The translations under genes were made by a program, and so were the position numbers. This document shows, one piece after another, positions 27,040 to 35,397 of a stretch of 64,000 bases of DNA (position 1 is the stretch's first letter; the number at the start of each line of letters is the position of its first letter). The stretch spans positions 1-64,000 of the forward strand of contig CAYRGG010000006.1 of assembly GCA_964423745.1 (NCBI GenBank), read 5' to 3'. This DNA comes from CAYRGG01 sp964423745. GTDB taxonomy: Bacteria; Pseudomonadota; Gammaproteobacteria; Competibacterales; Competibacteraceae. The notes under the pieces were generated by a model that had not been told where the DNA came from, searched no databases, and worked only from the letters and a program-made list of their open reading frames with translations.

Positions 27040-27339
27040 ATGAATGATCCTAAAATTGATCCTCATAGCTCCAGCAATACCGACGCAGAACAAGCATCTC
27101 ATAATCTAGAACATGCTGATCAACCTAAAGCCATAAATCCTGATCAACCCCCGGAACGTGATCCGGGTGAAGCGGATTTTGCCGCTGAGGCCCACGGCTT
27201 TACGGGTTTTGAATCGGCAGGCAAGGGGGCTGACTACAAAAGCGATAAGTCATCGCCCAATAAAAACAAATTAATCGGTCTTATAAAACTTCTTACAAAC
27301 AACTTACAGTTGTCAAAGCTAGGAAATTTTTACAAATGA
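27040..27339 (+). CDS. Hypothetical hydrophilic protein
   Basis: 99 residues, mostly disordered and acidic: rich in Asp, Pro, Asn and Ser (NPDQPPERDPGEADFAAEAHG). The last ~20 residues (LIGLIKLLTNNLQLSKLGNFYK) form a possible amphipathic helix. I do not recognise it. A sigma-54 type promoter upstream and its place in the stress cluster support it as a real gene. Confidence 0.5.
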   Translation: MNDPKIDPHSSSNTDAEQASHNLEHADQPKAINPDQPPERDPGEADFAAEAHGFTGFESAGKGADYKSDKSSPNKNKLIGLIKLLTNNLQLSKLGNFYK

Positions 27340-27415
27340 CTTTGTAATTTCTACTAAACTAAGGTTGGCTTTAAAACTTAATCCAGAATGCAGTTTTTGA
27401 GGTTTACGCTTATTT

Positions 27416-27439
27416 GCTAGCTAGCTAGCTAGCTAGCTA
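27416..27439. repeat. GCTA tetranucleotide microsatellite, six units
   Basis: Six GCTA units in a row, then ACTAG. It is non-coding and CTAG-rich, which is unusual because CTAG is scarce in most bacterial genomes. A shorter tract of the same kind (TAGCTAGCTAG) overlaps the stop of the PRC-barrel gene at ~42311. Confidence 0.85.
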
Positions 27440-27443
27440 ACTA

Positions 27444-27471
27444 GGGCTAAGCGGTATTTGCTACTTAGCCC
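27444..27471. terminator. Hairpin downstream of the DUF2382 gene
   Basis: Eight-bp stem GGGCTAAG / CTTAGCCC with a 12-base loop, 28 bases past the stop of the minus-strand DUF2382 gene. There is no clear U-tract. Confidence 0.45.
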
Positions 27472-27499
27472 ATTGGTAAATACTTTAATTTAAGAAAGA

Positions 27500-28591
27500 C
27501 TAACGGTTTCCTTTAAGTTTTTCCCATCCATAACGGACCGAGTCTTTGAACGAATTCCAAGTATTTGGATTTTCTCCTTCCCAATCATTTTGGATTTGAG
27601 ATTCAATGGTTGACCAATCCTTGTTTTGATAGCGGCTATCGTGATTTAAGCTATAACCATATTCATACGCTTTACGATGGTTGTCAAAGGAATCGCCACG
27701 GTTAGCATAGTTGGTTTCGTAATGTTTACGGAAATCGTCTGTATAATCTACCGTATCGCTTGCGCCACTTAGGTTGCGATCGCCTAGTTGCTCAATTTCC
27801 ACGTCGGTGCGCCGCACCGTATCCTGTACCTTTTCTTCATGTTGCGTGGCCTGTTTGCCTACAACCACTTCTTCAACAACCCGAGCTTCCTTGGAAACCA
27901 CCGCTTCTTCGCGAAATTCCTCGGTTTCGATAACGCCTTCCTTAAAAGCTGCAGCGCGTTCAGCGTCACTGACGGGACGATTCACCGGACGACGTTCCAC
28001 CGATACATGCTCTTCCCGCAGAGCGACGGTTTCCTCCACCGGTCGTTCAGTAACACGGCTATGCACCCGGATACCGCCACTACGCACAACACGTTTGCCA
28101 ACCTTAAGCTCTTCTTCAGTGACAGGTACTGAAACCTGATCATCCGCTGTTCTTTGAGTGGCCGTTTTTTCGGCAGGATAATCTTTTCGTTCTGTGGTCG
28201 TTTGCTCACTGGTATAGGCCGTTGCATCGGGATCATAACCGGTCCACCCCTGGCTACGCCAATGATCGACTCGTGCGTCGATATCTACCACTTCATAACG
28301 TCGCATGATATCAGCAGCTTTGTCAGCCCATTCATCGGCTGCGCTTACGGTAATCAGCGTTCCGCCTCGGCGTACACCTTCGGCATAATAACCGGCTTCT
28401 TCATCGGGAACTCCTTCGTCACCTAAATGTTTGCCTAGTTTGTGATGATCAAAGTCTGTACTGTGGCGGCCCTTAGCCGAACTCCCGGTAACATGAATGT
28501 CATTATCTGAAAAACCGTTTTTGACTAAGTCTTCAACGACTTGCTCAGCTATCTTATAGTCATCAAACAAACTAATAACCATTTTCATCAT
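27500..28591 (-). CDS. YsnF/AvaK-type DUF2382 stress protein
   Basis: Start chosen at ATG 28591, 8 bases after GAGGA. The N-terminal ~110 residues form a ferredoxin-like 'general stress protein' domain (SLFDDYKIAEQVVEDLVKNG, GGTLITVSA). The middle, ~155-265, is DUF2382: VPVTEEELKVGKRVVRSGG, VRVHSRVTERPVEETVALRE, then EEAVVSKEARVVEEVVVGKQ. The C-terminal ~80 residues (FRKHYETNYANRG) are a further conserved tail. The family is induced by stress; its biochemical role is unknown. Third gene of a likely operon from 29514. Confidence 0.87.
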   Translation of the reverse strand: MMKMVISLFDDYKIAEQVVEDLVKNGFSDNDIHVTGSSAKGRHSTDFDHHKLGKHLGDEGVPDEEAGYYAEGVRRGGTLITVSAADEWADKAADIMRRYEVVDIDARVDHWRSQGWTGYDPDATAYTSEQTTTERKDYPAEKTATQRTADDQVSVPVTEEELKVGKRVVRSGGIRVHSRVTERPVEETVALREEHVSVERRPVNRPVSDAERAAAFKEGVIETEEFREEAVVSKEARVVEEVVVGKQATQHEEKVQDTVRRTDVEIEQLGDRNLSGASDTVDYTDDFRKHYETNYANRGDSFDNHRKAYEYGYSLNHDSRYQNKDWSTIESQIQNDWEGENPNTWNSFKDSVRYGWEKLKGNR

Positions 28592-28649
28592 AATCGCTTT
28601 CCTCATCTGTATTGAATTATCAAGGTTTTAATGGAACCCATTTGGAAAT

Positions 28650-29276
28650 TCACTCTTCCACAGGTTTCTCTGTTCTCTCGACAAGTGCTTCTTCCCACCG
28701 CACACTGATCTGTTGCTGGTGACGAAATGACTGACGGTGTCTATGGATATGAACTTCTTCTTTAAGAAGGAAGCGCTTTTCCACCACCAGCACTTCTTCC
28801 ACCACCGGCACGATCAAAATATCGCCCTCAAAGCGATTCTCCAGGGGGCCATCGACAAGACGATCGATGGCAACTCTCTTTACATCGACGGTTTCTTGAT
28901 GCAACAGCTCATCAATGGTCGCTTGGTGTTCATGAACGACTTTACTTACTCGAACCTTGCCGCTGATTACTTTGCGCTTTGCGATATCCACCGTTTCTGC
29001 CAACACTGGCACAACCGTTGTATCCTGAGACGCAGAATTTTCTTGAATTTCCTCTGTTGCGATGTGTGCCTGCTGAGAATCTGTATCTAAGTCGAGAAAA
29101 TAGATTCCATCCTCACCTTTTTTAAGGGTCTGGGCAGATACCCATAGCTCTCGACCCACAGCGAACTGCACAAAGACCCAGGCTTTGTCTTCACCATTAA
29201 CAGGAGTTGGGGAAACAAAACCGGTTCCCTGTCTCCCCTGTCTATCCACCACGGTTAACGTATGTTGCTGGTCCAC
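28650..29276 (-). CDS. DUF2382 domain protein, second member
   Basis: 208 residues. The N-terminal ~65 residues resemble a PRC-barrel-like or small beta domain (WVFVQFAVGRELWVSAQTL, DGIYFLDL). From ~90 to ~205 comes DUF2382: VVPVLAETVDIAKRKVISGK, VRVSKVVHEHQATIDELLHQ, then VVEEVLVVEKRFLLKEEVHI. It lies 58 bases before the larger DUF2382 gene and 25 bases after the tail-anchored protein gene, all on one strand. Confidence 0.83.
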   Translation of the reverse strand: MDQQHTLTVVDRQGRQGTGFVSPTPVNGEDKAWVFVQFAVGRELWVSAQTLKKGEDGIYFLDLDTDSQQAHIATEEIQENSASQDTTVVPVLAETVDIAKRKVISGKVRVSKVVHEHQATIDELLHQETVDVKRVAIDRLVDGPLENRFEGDILIVPVVEEVLVVEKRFLLKEEVHIHRHRQSFRHQQQISVRWEEALVERTEKPVEE

Positions 29277-29301
29277 GTATTAGATCTCATGGGATAGGGC
29301 G

Positions 29302-29514
29302 CTAAAGCACTAACAACAGTAATAAAATGGCGATGGCGACTGCAATGGCAATCCAGGTGTTCTTAGATAATCCACCTAAAACCCTAGGTCTGTTGTAAAC
29401 ATCGGTAATCTGGTCTGGAGAAGCCGCCAGATTATCGTTAACACCTGAACGGGGCGTGGACTCGGTCAGTGTATCGGTGTTGGATGTTCTAGGTTTTGTA
29501 TAAGGATCACTCAT
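29302..29514 (-). CDS. Small tail-anchored membrane protein
   Basis: Start chosen at ATG 29514 because GGAGG lies 8 bases before it; a longer frame would add 49 residues with no ribosome site. The 70-residue product has a polar N-terminus (MSDPYTKPRTSNTDTLTEST) and one C-terminal hydrophobic helix (WIAIAVAIAILLLLLVL). The function is unknown. It is the first gene of the DUF2382 operon and lies ~90 bases after a sigma-54 type promoter. Confidence 0.65.
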   Translation of the reverse strand: MSDPYTKPRTSNTDTLTESTPRSGVNDNLAASPDQITDVYNRPRVLGGLSKNTWIAIAVAIAILLLLLVL

Positions 29515-29616
29515 AGTCGAATCCTCCGCATAAATGCCGCTGGATGCCACGGCTATAGTGATTGATAAATCTTTTTGTTTCTCGTCAGGGAAAACTTGTT
29601 CATTGGATTTTAATGA

Positions 29617-29632
29617 GCATGGTTTATGCCAA
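29617..29632 (-). promoter_or_regulatory. Sigma-54 promoter candidate of the DUF2382 operon
   Basis: TTGGCATAAACCATGC on the minus strand, GG to GC spacing 12. The TGGCATAAA core is the same as in the site at 26963. Confidence 0.6.
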
Positions 29633-29693
29633 TCTTGAACAGCATGGAATAAAAAAGGCATTGATGGATGGATTGATCGGCAAGGGATGGTTA

Positions 29694-29716
29694 TGATCGA
29701 TAATGCTTATCGATCA
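29694..29716. promoter_or_regulatory. Perfect inverted repeat
   Basis: TGATCGATAA TGC TTATCGATCA: 10-bp arms around a 3-base centre. It lies between cydB and the DUF2382 operon. It could be an operator or enhancer site about 70 bases upstream of the -24/-12 promoter at 29617, or a terminator after cydB. Confidence 0.4.
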
Positions 29717-29826
29717 ATAGCTGATTATCCAATGAACCTACTAGTCGAGCCAAGCTTTGCTGGATTTGCAGAGGTTGACAAAACAAGAAGTAAATCTCGT
29801 GAATATTTCAGCAGGGGAGGCGTAGG

Positions 29827-30843
29827 TTAGTAATAGCTAATGTCTCGAGTGATCTTGCCCCGAAATACCCAATAAGAATAACCGGTGTAAAACAGGATAA
29901 TAGGTAGTAGTACCACCATGCCGACCAACAAAAATGTCTGGGTTTCAGGTGGCGACGCCGCATCCCAGATGGAAAGATTGGGAGGTACGATATTAGGCCA
30001 AACACTGATGGCGAGTCCCGCGTAGTTGAGGAGAAATAAAACCATTGCTAAGACAAAGGGCAGCACTTCATGACGCTGTTGCACAGCACGGTAAAGCTTA
30101 ACTGAGGTGGTCCCCGCTAACACAGGCACAGGGGCTAAAAAAACTATATTGGGCCAGCTAAACCAACGCTTGGCGATATCTGTGTCGAGAAACGGCACCC
30201 AAAGACTGACGATCACCATAAAAACCACCATGGTGATCAGTAGCGGTACAGTGATGCGATAGGCCCAATCTTGCAACTCCCCTTCCGCTTTAATGATCAG
30301 CCAAGTAGCGCCCAAGAGGGCATAACCTCCTAACAAGGCAAAGCCAGTAATTAGGCCAAAAGGTGTAACCCAATCCAAAGGGCTGCCCCCATAATGATTA
30401 TCCACCACGGAAAAACCTTGCACAAAGGTGCCCAGTACCACCCCTTGGGCAAAAGTGGCGGTGATGGAGCCTAGACTAAAAGCGATACTCCAAAGGCGTT
30501 TTTGCGATGTGGCTTTAAAACGAAATTCGAAAGCAACCCCGCGAAATACCAAGGCGATGAGCATAGCCAGCAAGGGTAGATACAGGGCTGGTAAGAGCAC
30601 CGCATAGGCGACTGGAAAAGCCGCAAATAAGCTGGCGCCCCCTAATACCAGCCAGGTTTCATTGCCGTCCCAGATGGGTGCCACCGAATTCATCATAAGA
30701 TCACGATCGGGTTGTGAGGGCGCCGCCGGAAATAGAATGCCGATCCCCAGTACAAAGCCATCCATAAGCACATACATAAAAACCCCAAAGGCGATAATAG
30801 CGAACCATACCAGGGTTAAAAAAGGTTCCATGGTAATGCTCAT
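29827..30843 (-). CDS. cydB: Cytochrome bd-type quinol oxidase subunit II
   Basis: Membrane subunit that supports the heme-bearing CydA in oxygen reduction by quinol. It is 338 residues with about eight helices. The N-terminal block VWFAIIAFGVFMYVLMDGFV, then GIGILFP, MMNSVAPIWDGNETWLVLGG and LLPALYLPL are diagnostic. The length is that of the shorter CioB-like group rather than E. coli CydB (~379). The ATG overlaps the cydA stop by four bases (ATGA), so the two are translationally coupled. No CydX-like small ORF was identified. Confidence 0.95.
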   Translation of the reverse strand: MSITMEPFLTLVWFAIIAFGVFMYVLMDGFVLGIGILFPAAPSQPDRDLMMNSVAPIWDGNETWLVLGGASLFAAFPVAYAVLLPALYLPLLAMLIALVFRGVAFEFRFKATSQKRLWSIAFSLGSITATFAQGVVLGTFVQGFSVVDNHYGGSPLDWVTPFGLITGFALLGGYALLGATWLIIKAEGELQDWAYRITVPLLITMVVFMVIVSLWVPFLDTDIAKRWFSWPNIVFLAPVPVLAGTTSVKLYRAVQQRHEVLPFVLAMVLFLLNYAGLAISVWPNIVPPNLSIWDAASPPETQTFLLVGMVVLLPIILFYTGYSYWVFRGKITRDISYY

Positions 30844-32240
30844 GGTGGGGGTTCATCTTCAAGGGAATGATCGGGGATCGACAGGGGTCGTCGTGGTGTT
30901 TCGTAGGACTGGGTTGTATCCTTTTGCAAGATTTCTTGTGGCCCTTTTTTGATAAGCTTGACCATATAATAAGCCCCGGCGCTAAAGACAATGCCATAAA
31001 CCAGTACAAAGGCGATCAATGAGGTGGCAACGCTGGCGCCATTGACAGGGGATAAACCTTGCGCGGTGCGCAGCAGTCCATAGACCATATAAGGTTGACG
31101 ACCCACTTCTGCAGTCACCCAGCCTGCGAGTACAGCGATAAAACCGCTTGGTGTAGCCCACAGGCAAATTCTGTGAAACCAACGTTCGCTGTAAAGTCGG
31201 CCTTGGCGCAGCAGATATACGCCATAGAAGCCGATGAACAACATCAATAACCCAATACCCACCATGAGTCGGAATGACCAGAAAACGATGCTCACCGGCG
31301 GACGGTCGGCTACTGGGAACTCTTTTAATCCTTTGATTTCGCCATTCCACTGGTGAGTAATGATCACGCTGCCCAGTTTTGGAATAGCCACTTCAAAACG
31401 ATTGATTTCCTGCTCCGCATCGGGTAACGCAAATAAAATGAGTGGCGCACCTTGTTGCGTATGCCAATGGGCTTCCATCGCCGCCAGTTTAGCCGGTTGA
31501 TGATCGCGCACGATAAGACCTTGTAAGTCCCCCGCGATAATCTGCAAGGGCGCCACAATAGCGGCAAAGATGACCGTCATAAACAACATAAAGCGGGCTT
31601 GCGGAACAAAACGTTCACGGAGCAGATACCACGCGGAAACCCCACCGATCACAAAACAAGTGGTTAGATACGCTGCTAAAATCATGTGCACAAGACGGTA
31701 GGGAAATGACGGATTAAACACCACCTGCCACCAGTCGGTGGGAAAAAATATGCCGTCGCGGAGCTCATAACCGGCGGGGGTTTGCATCCAGCTATTGGCA
31801 GAGATAATCCAAAAGGTGGAGATTAACATTCCTAAAGCCACCATACAGGTGGCAAAGAAATGAAAGCCTTTGCCTACCCGTTGCCAGCCAAACAGCATGA
31901 TGCCTAAGAAAGAGGCTTCGAGAAAAAATGCGGTGAGTACCTCGTAGCTCAGCAGAGGACCGATGATATTACCAGTTACCTCAGAAAAGCGTCCCCAATT
32001 AGTGCCAAATTGAAAACTCATCACTAATCCAGACACCACTCCCATGCCAAAAGAGACGGCAAAAATCTTCATCCAAAAGCGATAAAGCGTCATATAGGTT
32101 TCCCGACCGGTGATCAGCCAAATGGCCTCTAACATCACCAACCAGCTTGCCAGACCGATGGTAAAAGCGGGAAACAGGATATGGAACGCGATGGTAAAAG
32201 CGAATTGAATCCGCGATAGTAGTAGTGGATCAAATTCCAT
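30840..32240 (-). CDS. cydA: Cytochrome bd-type quinol oxidase subunit I
   Basis: Carries the hemes of a bd oxidase, which reduces O2 to water with quinol electrons and has high O2 affinity or cyanide tolerance. 466 residues. The N-terminal QFAFTIAFHILFPAFTIGLA holds the conserved His; GRQPYMVYG is the quinol-oxidase motif, and NSWMQTPAGYELRDG is typical. The quinol-binding Q-loop is short, as in the cyanide-insensitive CioA group. A strong sigma-54 type site lies about 75 bases upstream, which is unusual for this operon. Confidence 0.95.
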   Translation of the reverse strand: MEFDPLLLSRIQFAFTIAFHILFPAFTIGLASWLVMLEAIWLITGRETYMTLYRFWMKIFAVSFGMGVVSGLVMSFQFGTNWGRFSEVTGNIIGPLLSYEVLTAFFLEASFLGIMLFGWQRVGKGFHFFATCMVALGMLISTFWIISANSWMQTPAGYELRDGIFFPTDWWQVVFNPSFPYRLVHMILAAYLTTCFVIGGVSAWYLLRERFVPQARFMLFMTVIFAAIVAPLQIIAGDLQGLIVRDHQPAKLAAMEAHWHTQQGAPLILFALPDAEQEINRFEVAIPKLGSVIITHQWNGEIKGLKEFPVADRPPVSIVFWSFRLMVGIGLLMLFIGFYGVYLLRQGRLYSERWFHRICLWATPSGFIAVLAGWVTAEVGRQPYMVYGLLRTAQGLSPVNGASVATSLIAFVLVYGIVFSAGAYYMVKLIKKGPQEILQKDTTQSYETPRRPLSIPDHSLEDEPPP

Positions 32241-32313
32241 AGGTGAGTACCCAAACCGGGGTTATAATTGCTTTTACTCCATTTGTTTTGAGTCCATATA
32301 AGAATTAATAATA

Positions 32314-32329
32314 GGCAACTGTTGTGCCG
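32314..32329 (-). promoter_or_regulatory. Sigma-54 promoter candidate of cydAB
   Basis: CGGCACAACAGTTGCC on the minus strand. GGCAC-N5-TTGC is the full sigma-54 core with exact 12-base GG to GC spacing. No clear FNR or ArcA box was seen in 32241-32595. Confidence 0.65.
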
Positions 32330-32595
32330 ACGGATTAGGAGGGTAAAAATGCTCGTCTTGTCGATCAATCTTAAATTGTGCAGCGTGTTGAGATTTAAAC
32401 TTATTGATCGAATGTTAAAGGAGTAAAATTTTTGCAAAAATTTCAATTCATTTTGCAAACTTTGCAAAGGTTTATTTATATAAGCAATGAAAGATTGTGT
32501 AGAATTAGGATAAGCTATGCTCAAATAGCTCACAAATCAGTCAAAACTGAAAACTTTTTTTGCTAAATAGGTTTTTTTGATTGAATAAAAAAATA

Positions 32596-32618
32596 AGTGG
32601 CCGCTAATAGCGGCCACT
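32596..32618 (-). terminator. Rho-independent terminator of the DUF1206 gene
   Basis: Perfect 10-bp stem AGTGGCCGCT / AGCGGCCACT with loop AAT. The minus strand continues with TATTTTTTTATT. It lies ~40 bases after the DUF1206 stop. Confidence 0.85.
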
Positions 32619-32659
32619 AAGTAATAAGAATATGAAGTAAAGCTAGGACGATAAATCCA

Positions 32660-33523
32660 TTAGACTTTGATGCGTCGGTAGTAGGCTTCTATTAGAGAAT
32701 AAACACCAAAGCCAAATAAACCAGCGGCCACGAGTCCTAATAACCAAGGTCCATAGGGTTGTTGCGCCAAGGTGGAAAGGGCTTGAGCAAGACCGCCTGC
32801 CTCGCTGGCATCATGAGTCATAGCAGCCTGCATAAGAAAACCACCGATAATAACGTATACAATTCCCCGCGCTGCATAACCTGTACGGCCTATTCGCTCT
32901 ATCCAAGTTTTGACTTTCAGGGATAATTCTCCCGGTTTGAACATTTTCATAAAACTGCCGCTATAACTTTGATAAAACTGATATGCGGCCACACCGAAAA
33001 TGATCAAACCAAAGATACCGACTAACCATTGTCCAAAAGGTTGTGCTAACAGTTTGGCTGTCCAATCTTCTTTAGAACTACCGCCACCCGAGGATGCCAG
33101 TGAATTAACAATGATTTGTACGGCAACAATCCCCAAGGCTGCATACGTCAACCCGCTAACCACATAGCTGATACGGGTGACAATGCCTTTGGCGTCACTG
33201 CCTTTACCTTCCGGGTCTTTTATACCTTGAACCAGTCTCCACAGGGTATAAGCAAATAAGCCAAAAGCAACTATACCTAACATCACTTGACCAAAGGGCT
33301 GTTGCGCGATTTCGGTAAGTGCGCCTTTTTTACTGGTGGTATCGCCACCCGATCCTATGGCTACTTGAATAGCTAACCATCCCACAACCAAGTAAACGAC
33401 ACCCCTTGCCCCGTAGCCTAGACGCGCCAGTACTCTAACCCAGGGTGCTACGTTTTGTGATGCCTGGGAAACGTGATCGGAAGCACGATTAAAACGATCT
33501 TCAGTGGTCGAATAAATGCGCAT
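32660..33523 (-). CDS. DUF1206-family membrane protein
   Basis: 287 residues with six hydrophobic helices in three related pairs. Each pair begins with an RxGYxARGxVY-like motif: LARLGYGARGVVYLVVGWLA, RISYVVSGLTYAALGIVAVQ, IGRTGYAARGIVYVIIGGFL. This internal triplication defines DUF1206. Its function is unknown; it is often found in stress gene sets. It has a sigma-54 type promoter 66 bases upstream and a strong terminator downstream, so it is monocistronic. Confidence 0.88.
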   Translation of the reverse strand: MRIYSTTEDRFNRASDHVSQASQNVAPWVRVLARLGYGARGVVYLVVGWLAIQVAIGSGGDTTSKKGALTEIAQQPFGQVMLGIVAFGLFAYTLWRLVQGIKDPEGKGSDAKGIVTRISYVVSGLTYAALGIVAVQIIVNSLASSGGGSSKEDWTAKLLAQPFGQWLVGIFGLIIFGVAAYQFYQSYSGSFMKMFKPGELSLKVKTWIERIGRTGYAARGIVYVIIGGFLMQAAMTHDASEAGGLAQALSTLAQQPYGPWLLGLVAAGLFGFGVYSLIEAYYRRIKV

Positions 33524-33588
33524 AACTGTTTCTCTAATGTAGATTGTTTTAAGGGATTATTAATATGCATGTCATAGAATGCTAATAA

Positions 33589-33605
33589 AGCAATATACAT
33601 GCCCA
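33589..33605 (-). promoter_or_regulatory. Sigma-54 promoter candidate of the DUF1206 gene
   Basis: TGGGCATGTATATTGCT on the minus strand; GGCAT and TTGCT with 12-base spacing. Confidence 0.6.
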
Positions 33606-33636
33606 AATAATTTTGATTACAATGTTTTTCCCAAAA

Positions 33637-33665
33637 AAAACCCCTTTTAATAAAATAGGGGTTTT
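33637..33665 (-). terminator. Rho-independent terminator
   Basis: Stem AAAACCCCT / AGGGGTTTT with an A/T loop. On the minus strand it is followed by a run of eight T, so it probably ends the 33776-33979 gene. Confidence 0.75.
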
Positions 33666-33775
33666 AAATGACAACTTGGGATGGTGGTTATGAATAAATA
33701 AAAAGGTGATTTATATATAATAAGAGATATTTTTGGTGACTTGTTAATTCAAAAAAAATTAAAGTTTTAGAAATT

Positions 33776-33979
33776 TTAAGCTATTAAAAAATGAGGTTTG
33801 CTGATATAACTCTTTACATAGATAGGTAAATTACGTTGATTCATTATATATTTGCCAAAATCGCTCTCTAATTCTGTGAGTTTTGGTTTGTATCCATACC
33901 AATACGCATAGGCTTGTTCGAACAAATCAAATTCCTTTACGCCTAATGAATTGGCAAGTTCGGTAAGGGTGGTTTGCAT
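33776..33979 (-). CDS. Hypothetical small protein
   Basis: 67 residues if started at ATG 33979 (MQTTLTELANSLGVKEFDLF); five more residues are possible upstream. Unrecognised. The N-terminal half looks helical and the middle is Tyr-rich (EQAYAYWYGYKPKLTE). A very good sigma-54 site about 55 bases upstream and a terminator downstream make it a credible gene of the stress island. Confidence 0.6.
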   Translation of the reverse strand: MQTTLTELANSLGVKEFDLFEQAYAYWYGYKPKLTELESDFGKYIMNQRNLPIYVKSYISKPHFLIA

Positions 33980-34033
33980 AGACCTGGCTCCCATCAGATA
34001 CTTCGAATAACATAAGAAAGTATATGATTATTC

Positions 34034-34049
34034 TGCAAATACTGTACCA
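34034..34049 (-). promoter_or_regulatory. Sigma-54 promoter candidate
   Basis: TGGTACAGTATTTGCA on the minus strand; TGG-AC and TTGCA with exact spacing. The rest of 33980-34322 shows no other gene or site. Confidence 0.65.
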
Positions 34050-34322
34050 GCGCCTTGGAAAATCTAATCGACCAAAAAGTTGAGTCTAATGTCCATCATT
34101 ATGTGACGTATCTGTCTAACTAATAATTTAATGCTCAAGAGCAAATGTCTGTAAGGATTAAAGGTTTGAGAATGCTTTATTGAAGACTAGTAACAAAACT
34201 GCACCGCATTGGCTGAGAAAGTATTGAACTCAAGAAAAAATTTTTCGAAAGTACGGTGCAGTAAAGTTACATGTAAAAACCGTTAATTGTTTTCATCCCA
34301 AGCAAGTCGCCGCTTAGAGATT

Positions 34323-34829
34323 TTAAAGATGCTTTTTAATGGCATCTACAAAGGCATTTAAATCATCGGGTTTACGGGAAGTGATGAGATTGCCATCTTC
34401 GACTACTTTTTCATCGATCCAGTTGGCGCCGGCATTTTGTAAATCTTTGCGCACTGAGGCGAACGACGTCATGGTTTTTCCGTTAACGGCGTCAGCCTCG
34501 ATTAATAGCTGGGGTCCATGGCAAATAGCAGCTACCAGCTTTCCTGTTTTACAAAAGGTCCGCACGAAGGAAACAACCTGGTCATCGGTGCGTAAATGAT
34601 CCGGTGAAAAACCACCGGGAATAATCAAGACGTCAAAGTCACTGGGAGAAAGTTCTTGCGCTGTTTTTTCTACGGTGAAACTTTCCTCACCGCGTTTACC
34701 GTTGACTGTTTCTCCAGCCTGTTTACCGAACACAACAATGTCGTGGCCTGCTTCCTTGAGTCGGGAATAAGGTACGCTGAATTCACTGTCTTCAAAGTCT
34801 TGTGCTAGTGGTATTGCGATGTGAGCCAT
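34323..34829 (-). CDS. PfpI/DJ-1-type intracellular protease or deglycase
   Basis: 168 residues of the type 1 glutamine-amidotransferase-like PfpI group. The nucleophile elbow is AAICHGPQLL with Cys at about 107 and the adjacent His. VLIIPGGFSPDHLR carries the oxyanion glycine pair, and an N-terminal Glu (FEDSEF) completes the site. Members are proposed proteases, chaperones or glyoxal-adduct deglycases in stress. It is divergent from chaB, each with its own sigma-54 type site. Confidence 0.9.
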   Translation of the reverse strand: MAHIAIPLAQDFEDSEFSVPYSRLKEAGHDIVVFGKQAGETVNGKRGEESFTVEKTAQELSPSDFDVLIIPGGFSPDHLRTDDQVVSFVRTFCKTGKLVAAICHGPQLLIEADAVNGKTMTSFASVRKDLQNAGANWIDEKVVEDGNLITSRKPDDLNAFVDAIKKHL

Positions 34830-34939
34830 CCTATAAAACCTCGCTAGGTTTGATCGAGAAAAAACTTGCCTGAGTTGGCTGTGTTTATTGAATGATCGAG
34901 GCTATACGTTGTTCCACAAATGTGAACAGATACAAATTC

Positions 34940-34955
34940 TGCAAGAGCAATGCCA
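34940..34955 (-). promoter_or_regulatory. Sigma-54 promoter candidate of the PfpI gene
   Basis: TGGCATTGCTCTTGCA on the minus strand. TGGCA and TTGCA match the consensus fully with correct spacing. It lies 111 bases before the start codon. Confidence 0.7.
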
Positions 34956-34979
34956 GGCCACAAAACACCTCCCCTCGAC

Positions 34980-34995
34980 TGGCACAGAGATTGTA
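34980..34995 (+). promoter_or_regulatory. Sigma-54 promoter candidate of the chaB operon
   Basis: TGGCACAGAGATTGTA. The -24 half is perfect; the -12 half has GT in place of GC. Back to back with the PfpI site, about 25 bases between the two -24 elements. Confidence 0.5.
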
Positions 34996-35073
34996 TAAGA
35001 GATGCTTTAGAAACAGCTTCTAAAGAATTGGTTTGGTTTCCTTTTCTCTAGGACAAACCCGTGAGGAAAATAT

Positions 35074-35337
35074 ATGACTTATCAGACAGTCGCAGAGCTT
35101 CCTACATCTATTCGGGATGAGCTGCCCGAACATGCTCAAGAAATTTACCGGGCGGCCTATAATTTAACCATCGAGGAGCATCGTGCCGCTGACCATGACG
35201 AACATGACCTACAGGCTATCGCCGATCAAGCTGCCTGGCAACGTGTGCAAATGGAATATGAACGGGACGAGACGGGTAAATGGCGATGTGTTTCTATCGG
35301 TGATTACATGGACAAAGGTAATATACCCCACGGCTAA
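35074..35337 (+). CDS. chaB: ChaB-family protein
   Basis: 87 residues. The conserved core LPTSIRDELPEHAQEIYRAA, the AWQRVQ block and the C-terminal KWRCV segment define ChaB, first named as a regulator of the ChaA cation antiporter in E. coli though its exact role is unclear. GAGGAAAATAT precedes the ATG. It is followed 60 bases later by an SDR on the same strand. Confidence 0.88.
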   Translation: MTYQTVAELPTSIRDELPEHAQEIYRAAYNLTIEEHRAADHDEHDLQAIADQAAWQRVQMEYERDETGKWRCVSIGDYMDKGNIPHG

Positions 35338-35397
35338 ATAGTGGCTATACCGTCATCTTAGAGAAAAACTTGGACAGTATTTGGAGGTTACAATCCC

